Positions 13,101-25,000 are shown, counted from the first letter of the stretch. The stretch is DNA of 64,000 bases from Syngnathus acus (GCF_901709675.1 NC_051097.1:4082539-4146538), one strand, 5' to 3'. Notes: generated from the letters alone by a model not told the origin. Translations and numbers: made by a program.

Positions 13101-16100
13101 AGACACATTAAGTTAGTTGGGAAAATTTCCCGTACCAGGTTAAAACGTAAAGAAATTGTGGGCTAGATAAACTTTTATTGTTATGATAAATCTTTCCAGA
13201 ATGCAAGTTGTTTGATGTGTTTCGAAAAATCATTGAAGTGATTTGATTCGCTCGCCTAGCATAGAGATGGTCAAACAGAAGTTGGAGAAAGACAATCAGT
13301 GCCAACAAGCTGAGAAGAAGAAATCGGACAAGCGGAGAAGGCTGGCTGAGAAGAAGAATACATTCAAAAAACTGCTGAAGGACAACCTTGAGCTGCCAGA
13401 ACATTGCCGACTCACACTTACGGTACAAAAACAAAAACACGGTAGAATGTTGTTAATGAAAAAGACAAATCTGAATTGAGACTGGGTGAAAGTAAATTGG
13501 CTTTTATGGCTTTGTAATTTATTTGTAAGCAGGAGCTGCAGCTGGACAAGTGTTTTGCAGAACAGGCTGAGAAGGAGAAGACCCAGAAATTAAAAGAAGT
13601 CCAAGAACAAATGAGTTGGGAAGAACAACACTCCCATATAGCTCTAAACAAACTACAGCAATGGTATTGACTGATTACTAATACGGCTTTCGGCACGGTG
13701 TGATATTCCACTTAAAATGCTTTTCATTTTAGTGTCGATATTTTCTCCGCAAATAGTAATATCATTTGTCTGGTGAACTTGTTACTGGAATTTCCTCATG
13801 CACATTCTTCGAAAACACAGATTTTGTTTTTTTAACACACTACCAAATTATAAAACCTACAAGATGAAGAATTTTGTAAAGACTTGGATGTGTTTTTCTT
13901 TCAGGTTCAATGTTTCCCTGGAATCCAACATAGTCACAGTATTTGCAATCCACTCTAATCACAGAGTTTCCACATACCATATTCCACCACTTTCTTCAGT
14001 ACAGACTCATCAACAGAGCAGTTATAGCGATAACAGCAGCAATAAAAATGCTCCAGATAAACGCAGGAAATCCAAAGATCAAGCTGTAAAAGACAATCAA
14101 GTAACTGATGGTGAGACAACAATTAGTTTTAGCAGCGAAATACGGTACATTAACATCCCGCTGATGTGCGCTCACCAGAAGAGGATACGCCACACCCACT
14201 GGTGACTCGATCGTCAACGGTAAAACTGGCAGATCGGCAGGTAGAGCGGCTCAGAAAGGCCGCGGAGAAAGCTGAACAGGCAAGGGCCAAGATTGAAAAG
14301 AGGAAGCAGGAATGGGACAAGATGTAAGTGTAGTATCACTGCAGATCTTTTTCCACACTAAAAGCCACGACTCATGATTTGTACACAACGCTAACCATTT
14401 GATTGGTATCTCAGTTATACAGAGAAACCCAAAAAGAACTGTGAAGATCCACACGATGTGCAGGCCATCTGCGAAGCCAAAGCGAGTATTGGGGACTTGA
14501 AACTTAAAACAGACAAAAACTTTACTGTAGCAAAACACTTGAGAATGAATGCAGATAAAAAGAAAGCAGAGATGACAGACCTGGAGGGCAATGTAAAGCG
14601 CACACACACATTTATCATTTGGATTTTTAAATGTAATTTCTAGATGACTACTCATGAGATTTTTTTAAATAATTGTATCCATCCCTCCAGATACGTGAGA
14701 AACAAACTGAGATGAACAGAGAGATTGTGGCCTTGCGAGACTCCAAACTTCTCCTGCTATCCAAACTGGGAGCCCTAGCTAAACAGCTCCGGAGGGTCCA
14801 GAGTTGTTTGCCATCGCAACTCCACCGCCACCCACCCCCGCTGCCCACTATACGATGTGAGGAAGTACCAGAGAAGAGCCAGCGATGCACCCGAACCATT
14901 CTAGAAAGATACAGAGCGCTGAAGGAGAAAAGGTGCTGGGGCCACATTTCATATTTGTTATCAGTCTCAATATCTAACGTCTACTCTTGTTCAAAGTTTA
15001 GTTCACGGAAAGGACATGAGGATCAATTTTTTGCACTCATCTAAAAGTGATTTGTTTTATTATCATCAAAACATTTATCGAAAATGTACCTGCTACAGGT
15101 TTCGGTGGACCGAGCAGGAGAATCAAGAGAGAGCCACAGATTTCCTGAAGCGACTGGAAAATGTAATTGAGGGAATGAAGGAAGCAGGAGATGGGTTAGT
15201 TGTATCTGCTGCCCCTGAAGAAAGAGAAGAAGAGGAAGCAGCACAACTGAGCAAGGAGGAGAGCAAATTGCTAGACATGCAGGATTGTCTCCTGGAAAAG
15301 GTCTGGTATACAGTTTAGTTTCAGGTCACAAATAAATGAGTCATTTTATGATTTGAAAATGTATTCATTTTTTTAATTACTAGATGGAAAGCATGGTGAA
15401 TCAGTTTGACAAGGAGCACTTGATGTGTCTTCAGAAGGTACTGATGCTAGATTGGAGGTTAAAACTTGGCAACCTCCGTCAGCTTACACTCTATCAGGAG
15501 CTCCTGCTCCTCAAGGAAGTGGCCAAGACTGAGGAGATTTTGCAAGAGAAGCTCAACACATGTGTGAAGGAGGAGAACAACTTGAAGGTGAGAAAATTGT
15601 AACCTGTGTTTTTTTCAGTGTATTTATGGACGTTTGCTTATTTTATTTGTATTTGTTTATACAAATTGTCACCTGTGGTGTCTCACCATTTATTTATTTT
15701 CTGTATATTTTTGTACATTTGTTTATTTTATCTGTATTTGTTTACACTTTTGTCAAAAGTATAAGCTGGAGGAGTGTAAGGAAGAGCTAGAACTGAAGTA
15801 TAAAGCCATAACTGAGGTGCGGGATAAAGAGAAGGCTGTAACAAAAGCCTTCCAGGTGTCGCTGGGTTACGACAGAAAAATTGAAGAATATCTGAAAAAA
15901 GTTTTCAGAAGAAAAATAAAACGCACCAAGAAAAAGGAGCAGCCAGGTGAAGGTGAGAAGAGGACTCACCAAATATACCTAAGTGCGAGTGATCTTGTTT
16001 TCATGTTCCAAATGTATTTTGCAGAAGAAGAGGATGAGGACGACTTTGACAATTATGAAGACTGGGATGGCGATGATGATTGGGATGCAGTGGAAGGAGA

Positions 16101-18668
16101 AGCTGCTGTAGAGGAATGCCCTCTAGGTCAATGTTTTTTTTTTTTTTTAAGCCTCCTTAATTCTGTTTTGTTCATGTGTGTGTGCGTGTGTACCTTTTCT
16201 ACTTTTGGTCACAGGCTGTGAGCCAAAGTTGTTTGAGCACATACTGCATCTACGTGAACGTCGATTGGACCTGGAAGAACTGCTGACAGATGAGAAGAAA
16301 ACTGCTGACGCTCTTGAGAAGGAGTGTGACTGCCTTGTGAAGAAGGTGATCATAACATAGGACAAGATTTGATCACTTAAGATAACCTTTATTAGTCCCC
16401 CAAAGGGGAAATGTTGTCATTTCAGTTGCATTGACAGATACAGGAAAACAGAAAATAACGTGCAGGACAAAAACCTACATTGCTTGAAAAAGTAATAATT
16501 GAACATTTTCACATTTTGCCTCCTTACAACCACAAACCTCGATGTTTTTAGAGATTATTGACCCGATTTCCGTGGCGATTTTGAACACAAAACGTCGTAG
16601 CAGAAACATGTCGTTTGTTTGAACCTCCAGCTCAGATCAGTAAAAATCAGTCGGAAGGCAGTAGAGGATGAATTGGAGCAAGTCAACAGGGAGAAACAGC
16701 AGAAGATGAATCAACTAGATGTTGTGGTTCCTCTAAGACTACAGCAGGTAAAGAGAACTGGGGGAGTTTATTGTATATTTTGAGAAAAGCAACACATTCT
16801 TTCAAATGATTTTCTGCCACCGTCTACTTTGCTTTCCCTTTTCTTTAAGATTGAGTTTGATATCACAGTTCGGGTTCCTCCAGACCTCCGTCCGGCATTG
16901 GTACTGAACAGGACAGAGCTGAAATGTCTGCAGGAGCGAGTGAAGCAGCTGGAGGTTGAAAAGCACCAGCAGGTCGAAGTCTACAATCAAGCCAAGCAGC
17001 AGCACATCAGGCTCATTCAAGAACGCAAGGACATGAACAATGAGATCCAGTGTAAGACCCGAATAGATACATAACCAGAGAGCCTTGATGCACTAATCAA
17101 ATTATGTTTTGTTTCAATGTAGCGCTTGAGAAGCTTTGTAATCAGCTAATGATGAGAAGGTTTGGGAGAGAGGTCGATCTGGAAGTTCTGCAGACGCTGT
17201 CCGGTAACAGGACCGTTGAGGAGCTGAAGCAGGAGAAACTCCTTCAAGAAGCTGCATTTGCCAAAGAAATCAAAAAGTGGGATGTACGTGGAACTTTGTG
17301 TGTGTTGGTTTAGGAGTGCATGTGTGTGAGTTTTACAAGGATTGACAAGAATTCTTGTCGACATTTGTTTTTCTGCATACACCTTCTTAGATCAGAGTAG
17401 AAAAAGCTCGTGAGGCTCTGATGGAGAAGACAAGGAGCAACACAGAGCGACTCCTCCGCTTGAATAGTCTCTTTGAGCAGAAGAAGGAGCTGGAGCAGAA
17501 ACTCGATGCAAGACAGAAGAAAATTGTAATTTGTTTTGTTGAATGTTATGATTATTGACATTACACAAGTAAGACGTAAGGTATACTCATTATTGAGAGA
17601 CAACTGGTTCACAGGTCACAATTCTTATTTCTGCATACAATACAGTAATTACATCCGGCTTAGCATTGTTTGAAATGCCGCATTTTCAGACAAGAGGCAA
17701 AGGTAATGGAATACAGGGACTTTAAGCAGACTGATGCATTCTTACCACAATTTAACAGTTTCCAGGCATCTTAATAAAAAGCCTCTAAAACACAGGTGTC
17801 AAACCCAAGGCCCGGGGGCCAGGTACTGCCCGCCACATCATTTTATGTGGCCCACAAAGACAAATTGTGCATCAAATTTGGTGCGTCATTACTAGAATTG
17901 CAATAATATTTGTCCAGTTTTTACTCATCTGATTTGAAAACGAGTTATTTGTCAGTTTGTTTTGTAGCTTTTACTGTATATATAATATGAGGTGCTCATA
18001 CATTTGTCTGGGTTGACAGTCATAATGGCACTCCGAAAGAAGCTATGACTACAATGCGGCCCGCGAAAAAAAAAGTTTGACACCCCTGCTCTAAAAGGTT
18101 TTCATTCAAATACCCCAAGGATTAAGATTCACTTTACAACATCCACACGAGTTTTCTTGCTGAAATTAGTTTCTTTAAAGTAGTCTCCTGTCTCATGCAA
18201 AGCCACCCCTAAGCCCTCGTCCCTGCATACACCGTTCGATCGATGGATGGAGAGTATGGTTTACGTTACCATGACAACTAGGAGCAAAACTGTTTTCTTG
18301 ACCCTTTTGCAAACAATATTTATCAAGCATTTACCCAATGCAATTCGAAGCAAGCTATGAAGACATTTTCTTCCCTCTATCATCTAATACATGTGTGTTC
18401 TCAGGGCAAACAGCTCCAAGACGGCAGCGGGCGAGAAGGCAGACATGAAATCTTGAGTCTTCAAGAGCTGGTGAGAAAGCAGTCGCAGCAGATGGAGCAT
18501 CTCAACACAGAAATCAACCTCCTTTCGCTTAAAGGAGCCCACGCCCATCTACCAAGCCACGCGAAGCTGCCTCCACTTGCTCATTCACACAACCCAACAA
18601 TTCAAAAACACCTGAGAAAACCAGGTAAACCAAATTTTGATAGAAAAGACACAAAGGTGTACAACTGA
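7113..18668 (+). CDS. cfap44: Cilia- and flagella-associated protein 44 (WDR52)
   Basis: Coding exons: 7113-7152, 7463-7601, 7931-8093, 8480-8582, 8650-8866, 8933-9047, 9145-9309, 9397-9552, 9631-9678, 9970-10069, 10475-10569, 10967-11161, 11378-11488, 11608-11760, 11938-12110, 12292-12434, 12508-12787, 12896-12951, 13260-13422, 13533-13664, 13905-14110, 14179-14323, 14415-14592, 14691-14932, 15099-15300, 15384-15587, 15760-15952, 16025-16126, 16215-16345, 16631-16747, 16850-17051, 17123-17283, 17391-17525 and 18405-18668. These sum to 1742 codons plus stop, slightly shorter than the mammalian protein. Residues ~50-860 are WD repeats with family-typical runs such as SHSFGYDC and [13 protein letters not shown]. 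The rest is coiled coil, with an acidic insert coded at 16025-16126 and the [16 protein letters not shown] block near the C-terminus. The protein belongs to the axonemal tether of inner dynein arm f and is needed for sperm flagella. The last exon could splice further, but its frame stops at 18668. Confidence 0.92.
10130..10205 (+). repeat. 3' tail of a LINE/SINE in a cfap44 intron
   Basis: The GTGACCTTGAGTG / AAAGGCGCTTCTAAAT / (ATT)n pattern matches the conserved 3' tail of fish L2-clade LINEs and their dependent SINEs. Only the tail is visible. Confidence 0.55.
12995..13050 (-). repeat. Dispersed repeat fragment (second copy at 33.5 kb)
   Basis: This 56-bp stretch in a cfap44 intron is the reverse complement of the end of the repeat inserted at 33524-33720. 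It shares the CCCGAGCGCGGCACCGCTGC core. Finding it at two unlinked sites marks it as a mobile family, probably a SINE or LINE tail. Confidence 0.6.
16372..16445 (-). repeat. LINE 3' tail fragment in a cfap44 intron
   Basis: Read on the minus strand, the segment has GGGGGACTAATAAAGG followed by TTATCTTAA. This is typical of the 3' end of fish CR1/Rex-type non-LTR elements. Family assignment is from memory of the pattern only. Confidence 0.45.
17791..18088. mobile_element. 298-bp non-autonomous hAT element (MITE)
   Basis: The terminal inverted repeats are CACAGGTGTCAAAC and, reversed, CAGGGGTGTCAAAC. Perfect 8-bp target duplications CTCTAAAA flank them at 17783-17790 and 18089-18096. Terminal GGCCC-rich subterminal sequence and 8-bp duplications are hallmarks of hAT elements. 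It sits in the last cfap44 intron and has no coding capacity. Confidence 0.88.
18265..18278 (+). promoter_or_regulatory. X-box-like motif in the last cfap44 intron
   Basis: GTTACCATGACAAC matches the RFX X-box pattern (two half-sites around AT). It lies 127 bp before the last exon, far from the promoter, so any role is speculative. Confidence 0.3.
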
Positions 18669-20538
18669 ATGTATGCCAAACTACAAGTCAGAAATTAAAT
18701 TGATACTTTTAAAATTAATATGCCCACATGCTTAAGCACATAACCAAGTGTTGGAATTTTGTAAAGATATACAAAGACACATTTTACTCAATATAGGAGC
18801 ACTGTGAACGTTAATATAAGAAGCAAATGATTTTGTGTGCGGACATGTCTTTTTGGTGTGTTGATTAAATGATTGAGAAATTAACTTTTAGATAGTTCTC
18901 CTTGCAGTCAGTAACGTATTTGGGAAGAAATTGTTCTTGATGTTACATCTGGATGATTTATTAATAATACATAATTAAGAAATCCCAATTACGTTTTTTT
19001 TTGTTTAGTTTACACATTTAGCTCTACAACATGTTTCCCACCACCGCCGTGGTTGAAGACATTTCAAAACAGAGAAGTGTACCTTATCCTCATGTGGTCA
19101 TTGTGATCATCGCGTTTTGCCCACTAGTCGGACTTCACTGCAACCTCTAAGGGGCGCTTGATTAGTGGTAAAAACAGCAAAAGAAATTCACCCACTCCCT
19201 TTTTAGTGCATCGGAAGCTTACACTAACTATGCGGGACTCACCCTTTTGTTGCAGCTCTAATCGTTTTTAGGTGTCTTCACTGAATTTGGATGTTGATCA
19301 CTCCCGTTCTTTAGTTTAGTGTTCCTCTCCAGCTTTTTATGACGCTATATGTGACGTCATAGACGCAAGAACATACATATGCGCGCGTCACGACTTTATT
19401 GATCTATTCGCTTTTCCTCTCACGGGGAAAAACGTTTTGAATTGAACCGGAGCAATCGATTGAAGCTATAATTGTGAAAATCAATACTAAATTTTCATGT
19501 AGTAAATCTTCAAGCGCCATTTTTTTCTTGATATTAAGCTATTTCCTAAAACATGGCTGAGCATCAGGTTAGTTCCTTTTTTTATTTTTTATTCCTTTCA
19601 GAAAATCTTTGATTATTCAAAAAAAGAATCAACTAAAATCAAATGAGATACCAGAACTCATTGAATGATTTGAATTTACCTCTTGTTAATAAAGCTATCC
19701 ATCTATTTTATAACCTTGACCATGGCATCATCATTGGATTAATTGGTAATTTACAATCGCATCTCCTGTATTTTTTTTTTAATTTACTTTTGTAGTTTGT
19801 TTTATTAGGTTATCAAGAAAATTTGTCAGACTACAAAAGGAAAAAAATATGACTACTGGACGAGAGTAGCTTTGAGTTTTACTCCCTTTTTTTTTTCTAG
19901 AAAAGGCATAATGAGATTGAATGTACAATGCATTGTTGTAATATCAGTATAAATTTGACTGTCGTCTGCCTGCCACATGTAAATTTGGTGGAGAACTGAT
20001 TTCAAGGCAGCCCAGTTTGGTCTTAATGTACAACTTTTATAACAGTTCTACATTATTATGCTGCACAAAGAGACAGAGCTAATGCTTACATGCTTACTGT
20101 TATGACCTACGTACAGATATTTACTGTAGTTTGATATTTTCAGCTGATTGTGTAACTTTGTAGTCATTGGGATGGTTCCATTTTTTTCCATTAAAAAAAA
20201 ATAATTTCCACAGTGCTTGGCTTTAATTGTCTCTTCTGCCTCACTCCCTCTCCAACTTTGGAGAAGACCCTCACATGGCATAAATATATTTTCCCCTTTT
20301 TGGGGCTGATAAGATCAAAGTGCTCCAAAGCAATTGATTGTGCTCTTTTTCATACTGGCTCTTCCTCCATGTTCCTTCCTCACTGCTTTCCTCTTTGTCA
20401 CACACGCACGCACACACGCATGCCCACACTAACGTTCTTTACACACCTTTCATTTCAACACAATCACAACTCTTTAACTCACTTACTCAACCTATAATCT
20501 ATATTGAATGTGCTAAATGTCTATTGAAAATGTGTGTG
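18669..20538. other. Intergenic: cfap44 3' flank and unassigned DNA
   Basis: AT-rich DNA with no recognisable coding exon. It includes the cfap44 3' UTR and a GC-richer patch at 19330-19400 described separately. Homopolymer T runs recur. No RNA gene was recognised. Confidence 0.5.
19352..19567 (+). promoter_or_regulatory. Possible promoter (CRE) with a tiny first exon
   Basis: TGACGTCA, a full palindromic cAMP-response element, is at 19352-19359 in a locally CpG-rich patch. About 200 bp on, an ATG at 19553 opens five codons (MAEHQ) that end in a donor-like GTTAGT. No following exon of any known protein was found, so this may be chance or a small unannotated transcript. Confidence 0.2.
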
Positions 20539-21234
20539 TAGGGCGACCAGATCCCAATTCACCAGATGAGGGCCAAAGTTATGTTTGGGACAATTTGCGA
20601 TACCAATGCATCAAGGTAGTCTAATAGAACTTTTGAAAATATAAACATTTTTATTCTGCCCCTTTGCTTAAAACATTACTATGCTTTGCCATTCGGTTGA
20701 TTCAGTAGTACATAACAACCTGCAAACAAAAACTATATTATAACTGTATCTTAGTTCTAAGTTTTCTTATGTGCGAAAAGTCAGCATGATGCTTTCATGG
20801 CTATTTCACAGTGCCTCTCAAGTTGCGGTGTCGTCTCACATCAAATTCACCTCCGCGAGTGACGGAAAAATGACTCAAGCACACTTCACAGAAAACTTTA
20901 CCAGACTCGCCTGTCACTGGTTTCACCCAGGGATAGATTGTTTCCCAGTCTGCATTGTAGCCACATCTCCGCTTTTTGGTCGTTGTAGTTGTGCTGTCCT
21001 CCGTGTCTCTGTCTCAACCTGCCGTTCTGACTCTGACCTGGTTTGCATTGTTTGCGCGCATCGCAAACTGGAACGCAGACATGATCGAACAGCCAACCCC
21101 GCCTCCTATTTGATAAATGCCAGATTATAACTGACTGTCAATAATGCGGGACAACGTCTCAATTTTGCGGGACGTGTGAAAAGTAATAAAAATGCACAAC
21201 TGTCTCGCACAAAGCGGGACATCTGGTCACCCTG
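20539..21234. mobile_element. Non-autonomous hAT-like element
   Basis: The ends are TAGGGCGACCAGAT and, reversed, CAGGGTGACCAGAT (12 of 14 matching), both followed inward by sequence resembling GTCCCG. TGTGTGTG lies on both sides (20531-20538 and 21235-21242), consistent with an 8-bp target duplication but low in complexity. The 119-codon frame inside resembles no transposase I know, so I treat the element as non-autonomous. Confidence 0.65.
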
Positions 21235-21631
21235 TGTGTGTGGTGCCTGTTTCTGCCTGCCCTATGTGTATGTAGCTAACATAGCGAATCACTTCTAAAC
21301 TAGACTAGACCTTAATATAAACTAATACTATACAAATACGTTCCCTGGCTAATTGAATCAAGTGATAACTGGCAATAACAATAGCAATCTCCTCCTCTAA
21401 AAACCCACGGTATGAGCTGTGATTCAACTCACCTTTAAATCAACGTATATTACTGTAACGGCCAGATGCGTTCGCTGGGTTATTTATGTCCGTGTGCTGA
21501 GAGCAAACATTTGACTTAGACAACATTGTATTTGGAATAACTTCAATGACCACTTCAGAGAAGGAAATGCAAACATACCCCCCCTGAAAAAAAACGTGTC
21601 CCAATCAACTCTTCTCCCATCCTTCACCCAC

Positions 21632-22414
21632 TCAGAGGGCACTCAGCTCCTGCGTCAGTCTCTCCTTCTCCCGCTCCAGCTCCGCGATGATCTGCTTGTT
21701 CTGTTCCAGGCGATCCTCCAGCCACTGCAGCAGCGGTCCGCTCACTGCTGACATCTGGCTGCATAAGTTCTTGGTGAATACAGACCCGTTGTGGATCTTG
21801 GTGACCGGGTCCAAGTGGGCCAGGCTGTGGATCTTCCGGTACGTATCCTGCTCCTCTTGACACAGAATCCGCGGGAGCTCCACGGCCGACTCCAGGCACA
21901 CTTTACCGATGGTCTCGCGCGGGACAACGTGAATCGGGATTTCCACACGCTCGTAGTCGGAACCCTTTTGGGCCTGGGTCGACTGGAAGCAGGTGTACAG
22001 AACGCGGCCCGTCTTGGTGTTTTTGTCCTCGATGAAGCAGGAGAAGATGAGGCCCACGAAGCCCTGATCCAGCATTTGGTACATTGCCTGAGTCCGGACG
22101 TCGACGTGCGAGGGCCACACGGTGATGTGCGGATGGGAGTGGTACCAGCCAACCACCCGCATCGGCTTGCCTGTCGTGTCGGCCAGCCTCTCGGCCTCCG
22201 TGGAGGCGGCAGACAGCTGCTCCGGGGAGATCTCCACCCGGTCCTTCCTCTTGTCCGACCGGCGGAGGATGATGACGGAGTGTATGTGGACGACCCTGGT
22301 GAGTTCCACCTCTCCGATACACAAACCCATCACTTCTTCTTTCTCTGTGCTCAACGCGTGATTCATACACACCAGGAAGGCGTCCGACTCTAGATGAACC
22401 GCACTGACTGCCAT
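21632..22414 (-). CDS. brcc3: Lys-63-specific deubiquitinase BRCC36, intronless
   Basis: A single uninterrupted frame of 260 residues covers the whole BRCC36 protein from MAVSAVHLE to a C-terminal coiled-coil helix (about residues 228-260). The MPN+/JAMM zinc site reads HSHPHITVWPSHVD near residues 123-136, with the upstream catalytic Glu in the EVMGLCIGEVE segment. The enzyme cleaves K63-linked ubiquitin in the BRCA1-A (DNA damage) and BRISC (cytosolic) complexes and needs an Abraxas-type partner. Mammalian BRCC3 has many introns, so the lack of introns suggests a retrocopy that replaced or joined the parent. Its GC-rich third positions differ from the AT-rich surroundings. No poly(A) remnant or flanking duplication was identified. 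The ~200-codon frame on the opposite strand is a shadow. Confidence 0.95.
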   Translation of the reverse strand: MAVSAVHLESDAFLVCMNHALSTEKEEVMGLCIGEVELTRVVHIHSVIILRRSDKRKDRVEISPEQLSAASTEAERLADTTGKPMRVVGWYHSHPHITVWPSHVDVRTQAMYQMLDQGFVGLIFSCFIEDKNTKTGRVLYTCFQSTQAQKGSDYERVEIPIHVVPRETIGKVCLESAVELPRILCQEEQDTYRKIHSLAHLDPVTKIHNGSVFTKNLCSQMSAVSGPLLQWLEDRLEQNKQIIAELEREKERLTQELSAL

Positions 22415-23150
22415 TCTCTTTCTTCAAAACAAATCTTAAACAAGACTGATATTAAAAGTACGAACTGGGAGGGAACCTGGGTTTACCTTGGCGTTTGCTT
22501 TCAGTTAGAGGTCCGAGTTGACGCAACGATCGGCGCAAGGTTCCGCCTGCCCAAAAGAAAAAGAAAAAAAATCTTCTTTCCTGCTTTTTGTTGTTGTTGT
22601 TGCCAGTTTACCTCCTGATATATGGGGCATTACCGCCACCTACTGGGTCGAATGTTACGACGAGAGAGTCGGCAGTTATAGACTAAAAACACACTACCCG
22701 TTCCATTCGCCCGGTTTTCCCAGGGAACTCAAATAACTGTCTCTGAACTTTTCCGATCTCTACCTGCAGAATATGTCCCAGTCTAAATGCTACCTCTGCT
22801 TTTGGAGTTACTCCTGCGCCTACTACCTGTACTGTACTGCTTCCCACCAATGCTTGGATATTTCTCTGTTGCCTTCACAATTATCTTTTTTTTTTAGTTT
22901 TGCTAATTGCCTCTACAATAATTGGAGAGTCTGCCTTTATTTTTATAAATTCTTCACATGTTGCCTTGCTGTTCTCTGGTGTCACTGTTTTAATATCTTG
23001 CCAACTAATTCCTACTTTCTATGTCGCTTCTGCATACTTTGTATTTCTACTGCTTTCTTGTTTACCTCACAACCCCGATAAGCTGAAGCATGCCCCCCCC
23101 CCTCCCCCGGCCTTGTGCTATTTATTTGATCCATTTGAAAATAAAAAATA
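22415..23150. other. brcc3 upstream region
   Basis: This holds the brcc3 5' side, then T-rich DNA and a C-run at 23092-23108. No splice acceptor/donor pair suggesting a 5' UTR exon was convincing. No other gene seen. Confidence 0.4.
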
Positions 23151-23454
23151 TACACTACCGTTCAAAAGTTTGGGGTCACAAAATTGTTTGGGTGACCCCA
23201 AACTTTTGAACGGTAGTGTATATATTTATTTAGATAATTATTTATAGATTATATATATAATCTTCTGTGTAAGAAATCTTATAATATATATGTATACTTA
23301 TATTCATAGATTTTTTATAATCTTATACAAATATAAGATATAATTTATAATATTTAATTCATAATATTTTATTATAATAATATTTACACTACCGTTCAAA
23401 AGTTTGGGGTCACCCAAACAATTTTGTGACCCCAAACTTTTGAACGGTAGTGTA
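23151..23454 (+). mobile_element. 304-bp palindromic MITE, copy 1
   Basis: Each end is itself a ~70-bp palindrome: CACTACCGTTCAAAAGTTTG, a GGGTCACAAAATTG core, then its reverse. The AT-rich middle carries no frame. The element begins and ends with TA, as expected for Tc1/mariner-type insertion at TA. The same 304-bp element occurs reversed at 26395-26698. CACTACCGTTCAAAAGTTTGG is a widespread terminal repeat in fish genomes. Confidence 0.85.
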
Positions 23455-24498
23455 TATATCGAGTGTCCTTTGAGAATAATAGCACAGACCTGTTCTCAAA
23501 AAATACATTAGGAATTTAATTTTAAATCAAAGCAGCAACTAATATTATGATTGATTATATCGTGATTCACTACCTCACTTAAAAAAACAATTACAAACTA
23601 TATTTTTTTTTTCTTCCAAAATGCCCTTGCCTAAAATTATGTTATTTAAAACCTAAAATTCTAGAAAAATAACTAACAATCGCCACTAGATGTCACAATT
23701 AGTTATTGGGCGCGTATAGTTCTCAACCTTTTTGGGCTTGTGTCTTTAATTCCAAAGAGAAGGCCATTCAGACTGCTACAGCTACAACTAAAGTACTTTT
23801 GCAACACTGCAGGCCCACAGGAAAGAGGGACGCCCGCAACGTCACATTCCTTCAAGCAGTGGAACAAAAGCCTTCACTGGTGTAAATTGATTGTGCGCTT
23901 TATCTTCTAATTCAAGCAAGGCCTTAAGCAACATTTCATATTAAAAAGTAGAGTTGAAAGAGACCACATAGAGTTGATGACACGCAAACTAGGGTTTATC
24001 GTTAGTGACGATGATGAGGTAAATACAAAGACACACCATTCAAAAGCTTTTATTGGGAATTCATGCAATAAATCAATATTTGCAGTGTTGACATTTCTTT
24101 TCCAAGACATCTTCAGTTTTCCCTGGCATGCTGTCAATCAACTTCTGGACCAGATTCTGACTAATGGTTTTTGCATAATCAATACTTGGAGTTTGTCAAA
24201 CTTTCTGGGTTTTTGATTGTCTACCCCACCCACCTCCTGAGGATTGACTCCCAAGTACTCAATTGGATAAAAAAAAAATCTGGGAAGTTTGCCGTGGAAA
24301 CGTGTTTTTTTTTTTTTTTGTGTGTGTGGCGTTCATTTTCAAGGCAAATAAGGTTTATTTTGCAATTAAGCAGCAGTTGAGCTGGTCACTTCTCATTACA
24401 TTCTGGAGGATATGCAAATTGCTAATATAAAATCTGAGACAGCAGACTTTGTGAAAATTAATAGTTGTGGAATGGCACACTAACTCATTTTGACTGAG
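23455..24498. other. Intergenic, nothing recognised
   Basis: AT-rich DNA with short T and A runs. No coding exon, RNA gene or transposon ends were recognised. Confidence 0.5.

Positions 24499-24541
<43 letters not shown>
24499..24541. repeat. (CA)n microsatellite
   Basis: About 21 uninterrupted CA units. Confidence 0.98.
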
Positions 24542-24545
<4 letters not shown>

Positions 24546-24713
24546 TGCACAAAAAGAAATACACTTTGAAATCTATTAAGGAAACATTTATTCCCAAATG
24601 TATACTTGTTGCTCTTCATGAGCTTTGTGCCTGGTGCCAAACTATTTGGGTATTTGCTTGTTGCCAACTGATGCAATCATGCATGAACCACATAAAAGTG
24701 AGCCAATGGTCAT

Positions 24714-25000
24714 TTAGGTTCTTGTGAATGACTGAGTGTATGGCATCACTGACAAAGACAATTGTGGCAGGTGGAATCACAGAGAGTAAAATTCCAATTG
24801 ATGAAGATTCGGGACGGCAAGGAGACTGTGCGGCAGCGTTGCACCATTGGATGACTGAATGGAAACAAGATAACCTGAGAATAACTGTGTTGGCAACATT
24901 TGTAACAAGCAGCATTTTGTTGGAAATATGTCTCTGTATCAAATTCGGTCTTCAAGATAAGGGAGGAGGAGGCAGAGAATAGAAAACGAAACTTAACACG
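24714..25000 (+). repeat. Inverted duplication, left arm
   Basis: This arm matches the reverse complement of 25214-25506 over nearly its whole length at moderate identity, with a 7-nt gap near 24770. On the plus strand it has an 84-codon frame (24728-24982) with a hydrophobic stretch ITVLATFVTSSILLEICL. The minus strand also has an open frame (MLLVTNVANTVIL). In the core, differences between the arms fall mostly at third positions, but the two opposing frames share third positions, so the coding strand cannot be chosen. No family recognised. Confidence 0.6.

Noticed and set aside
7113-18668. First reading of this gene as cfap43 (WDR96)
   Set aside because: The order of WD motifs and the C-terminal blocks ([25 protein letters not shown]) fit CFAP44, not CFAP43.
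20338-20541. Short frames around 20.3-20.5 kb
   Set aside because: No splice context, no family match, and a CA-rich composition; probably chance.
21791-22393. 200-codon plus-strand frame opposite brcc3
   Set aside because: It is the shadow of a GC-rich coding exon; the minus strand has the full BRCC36 protein.
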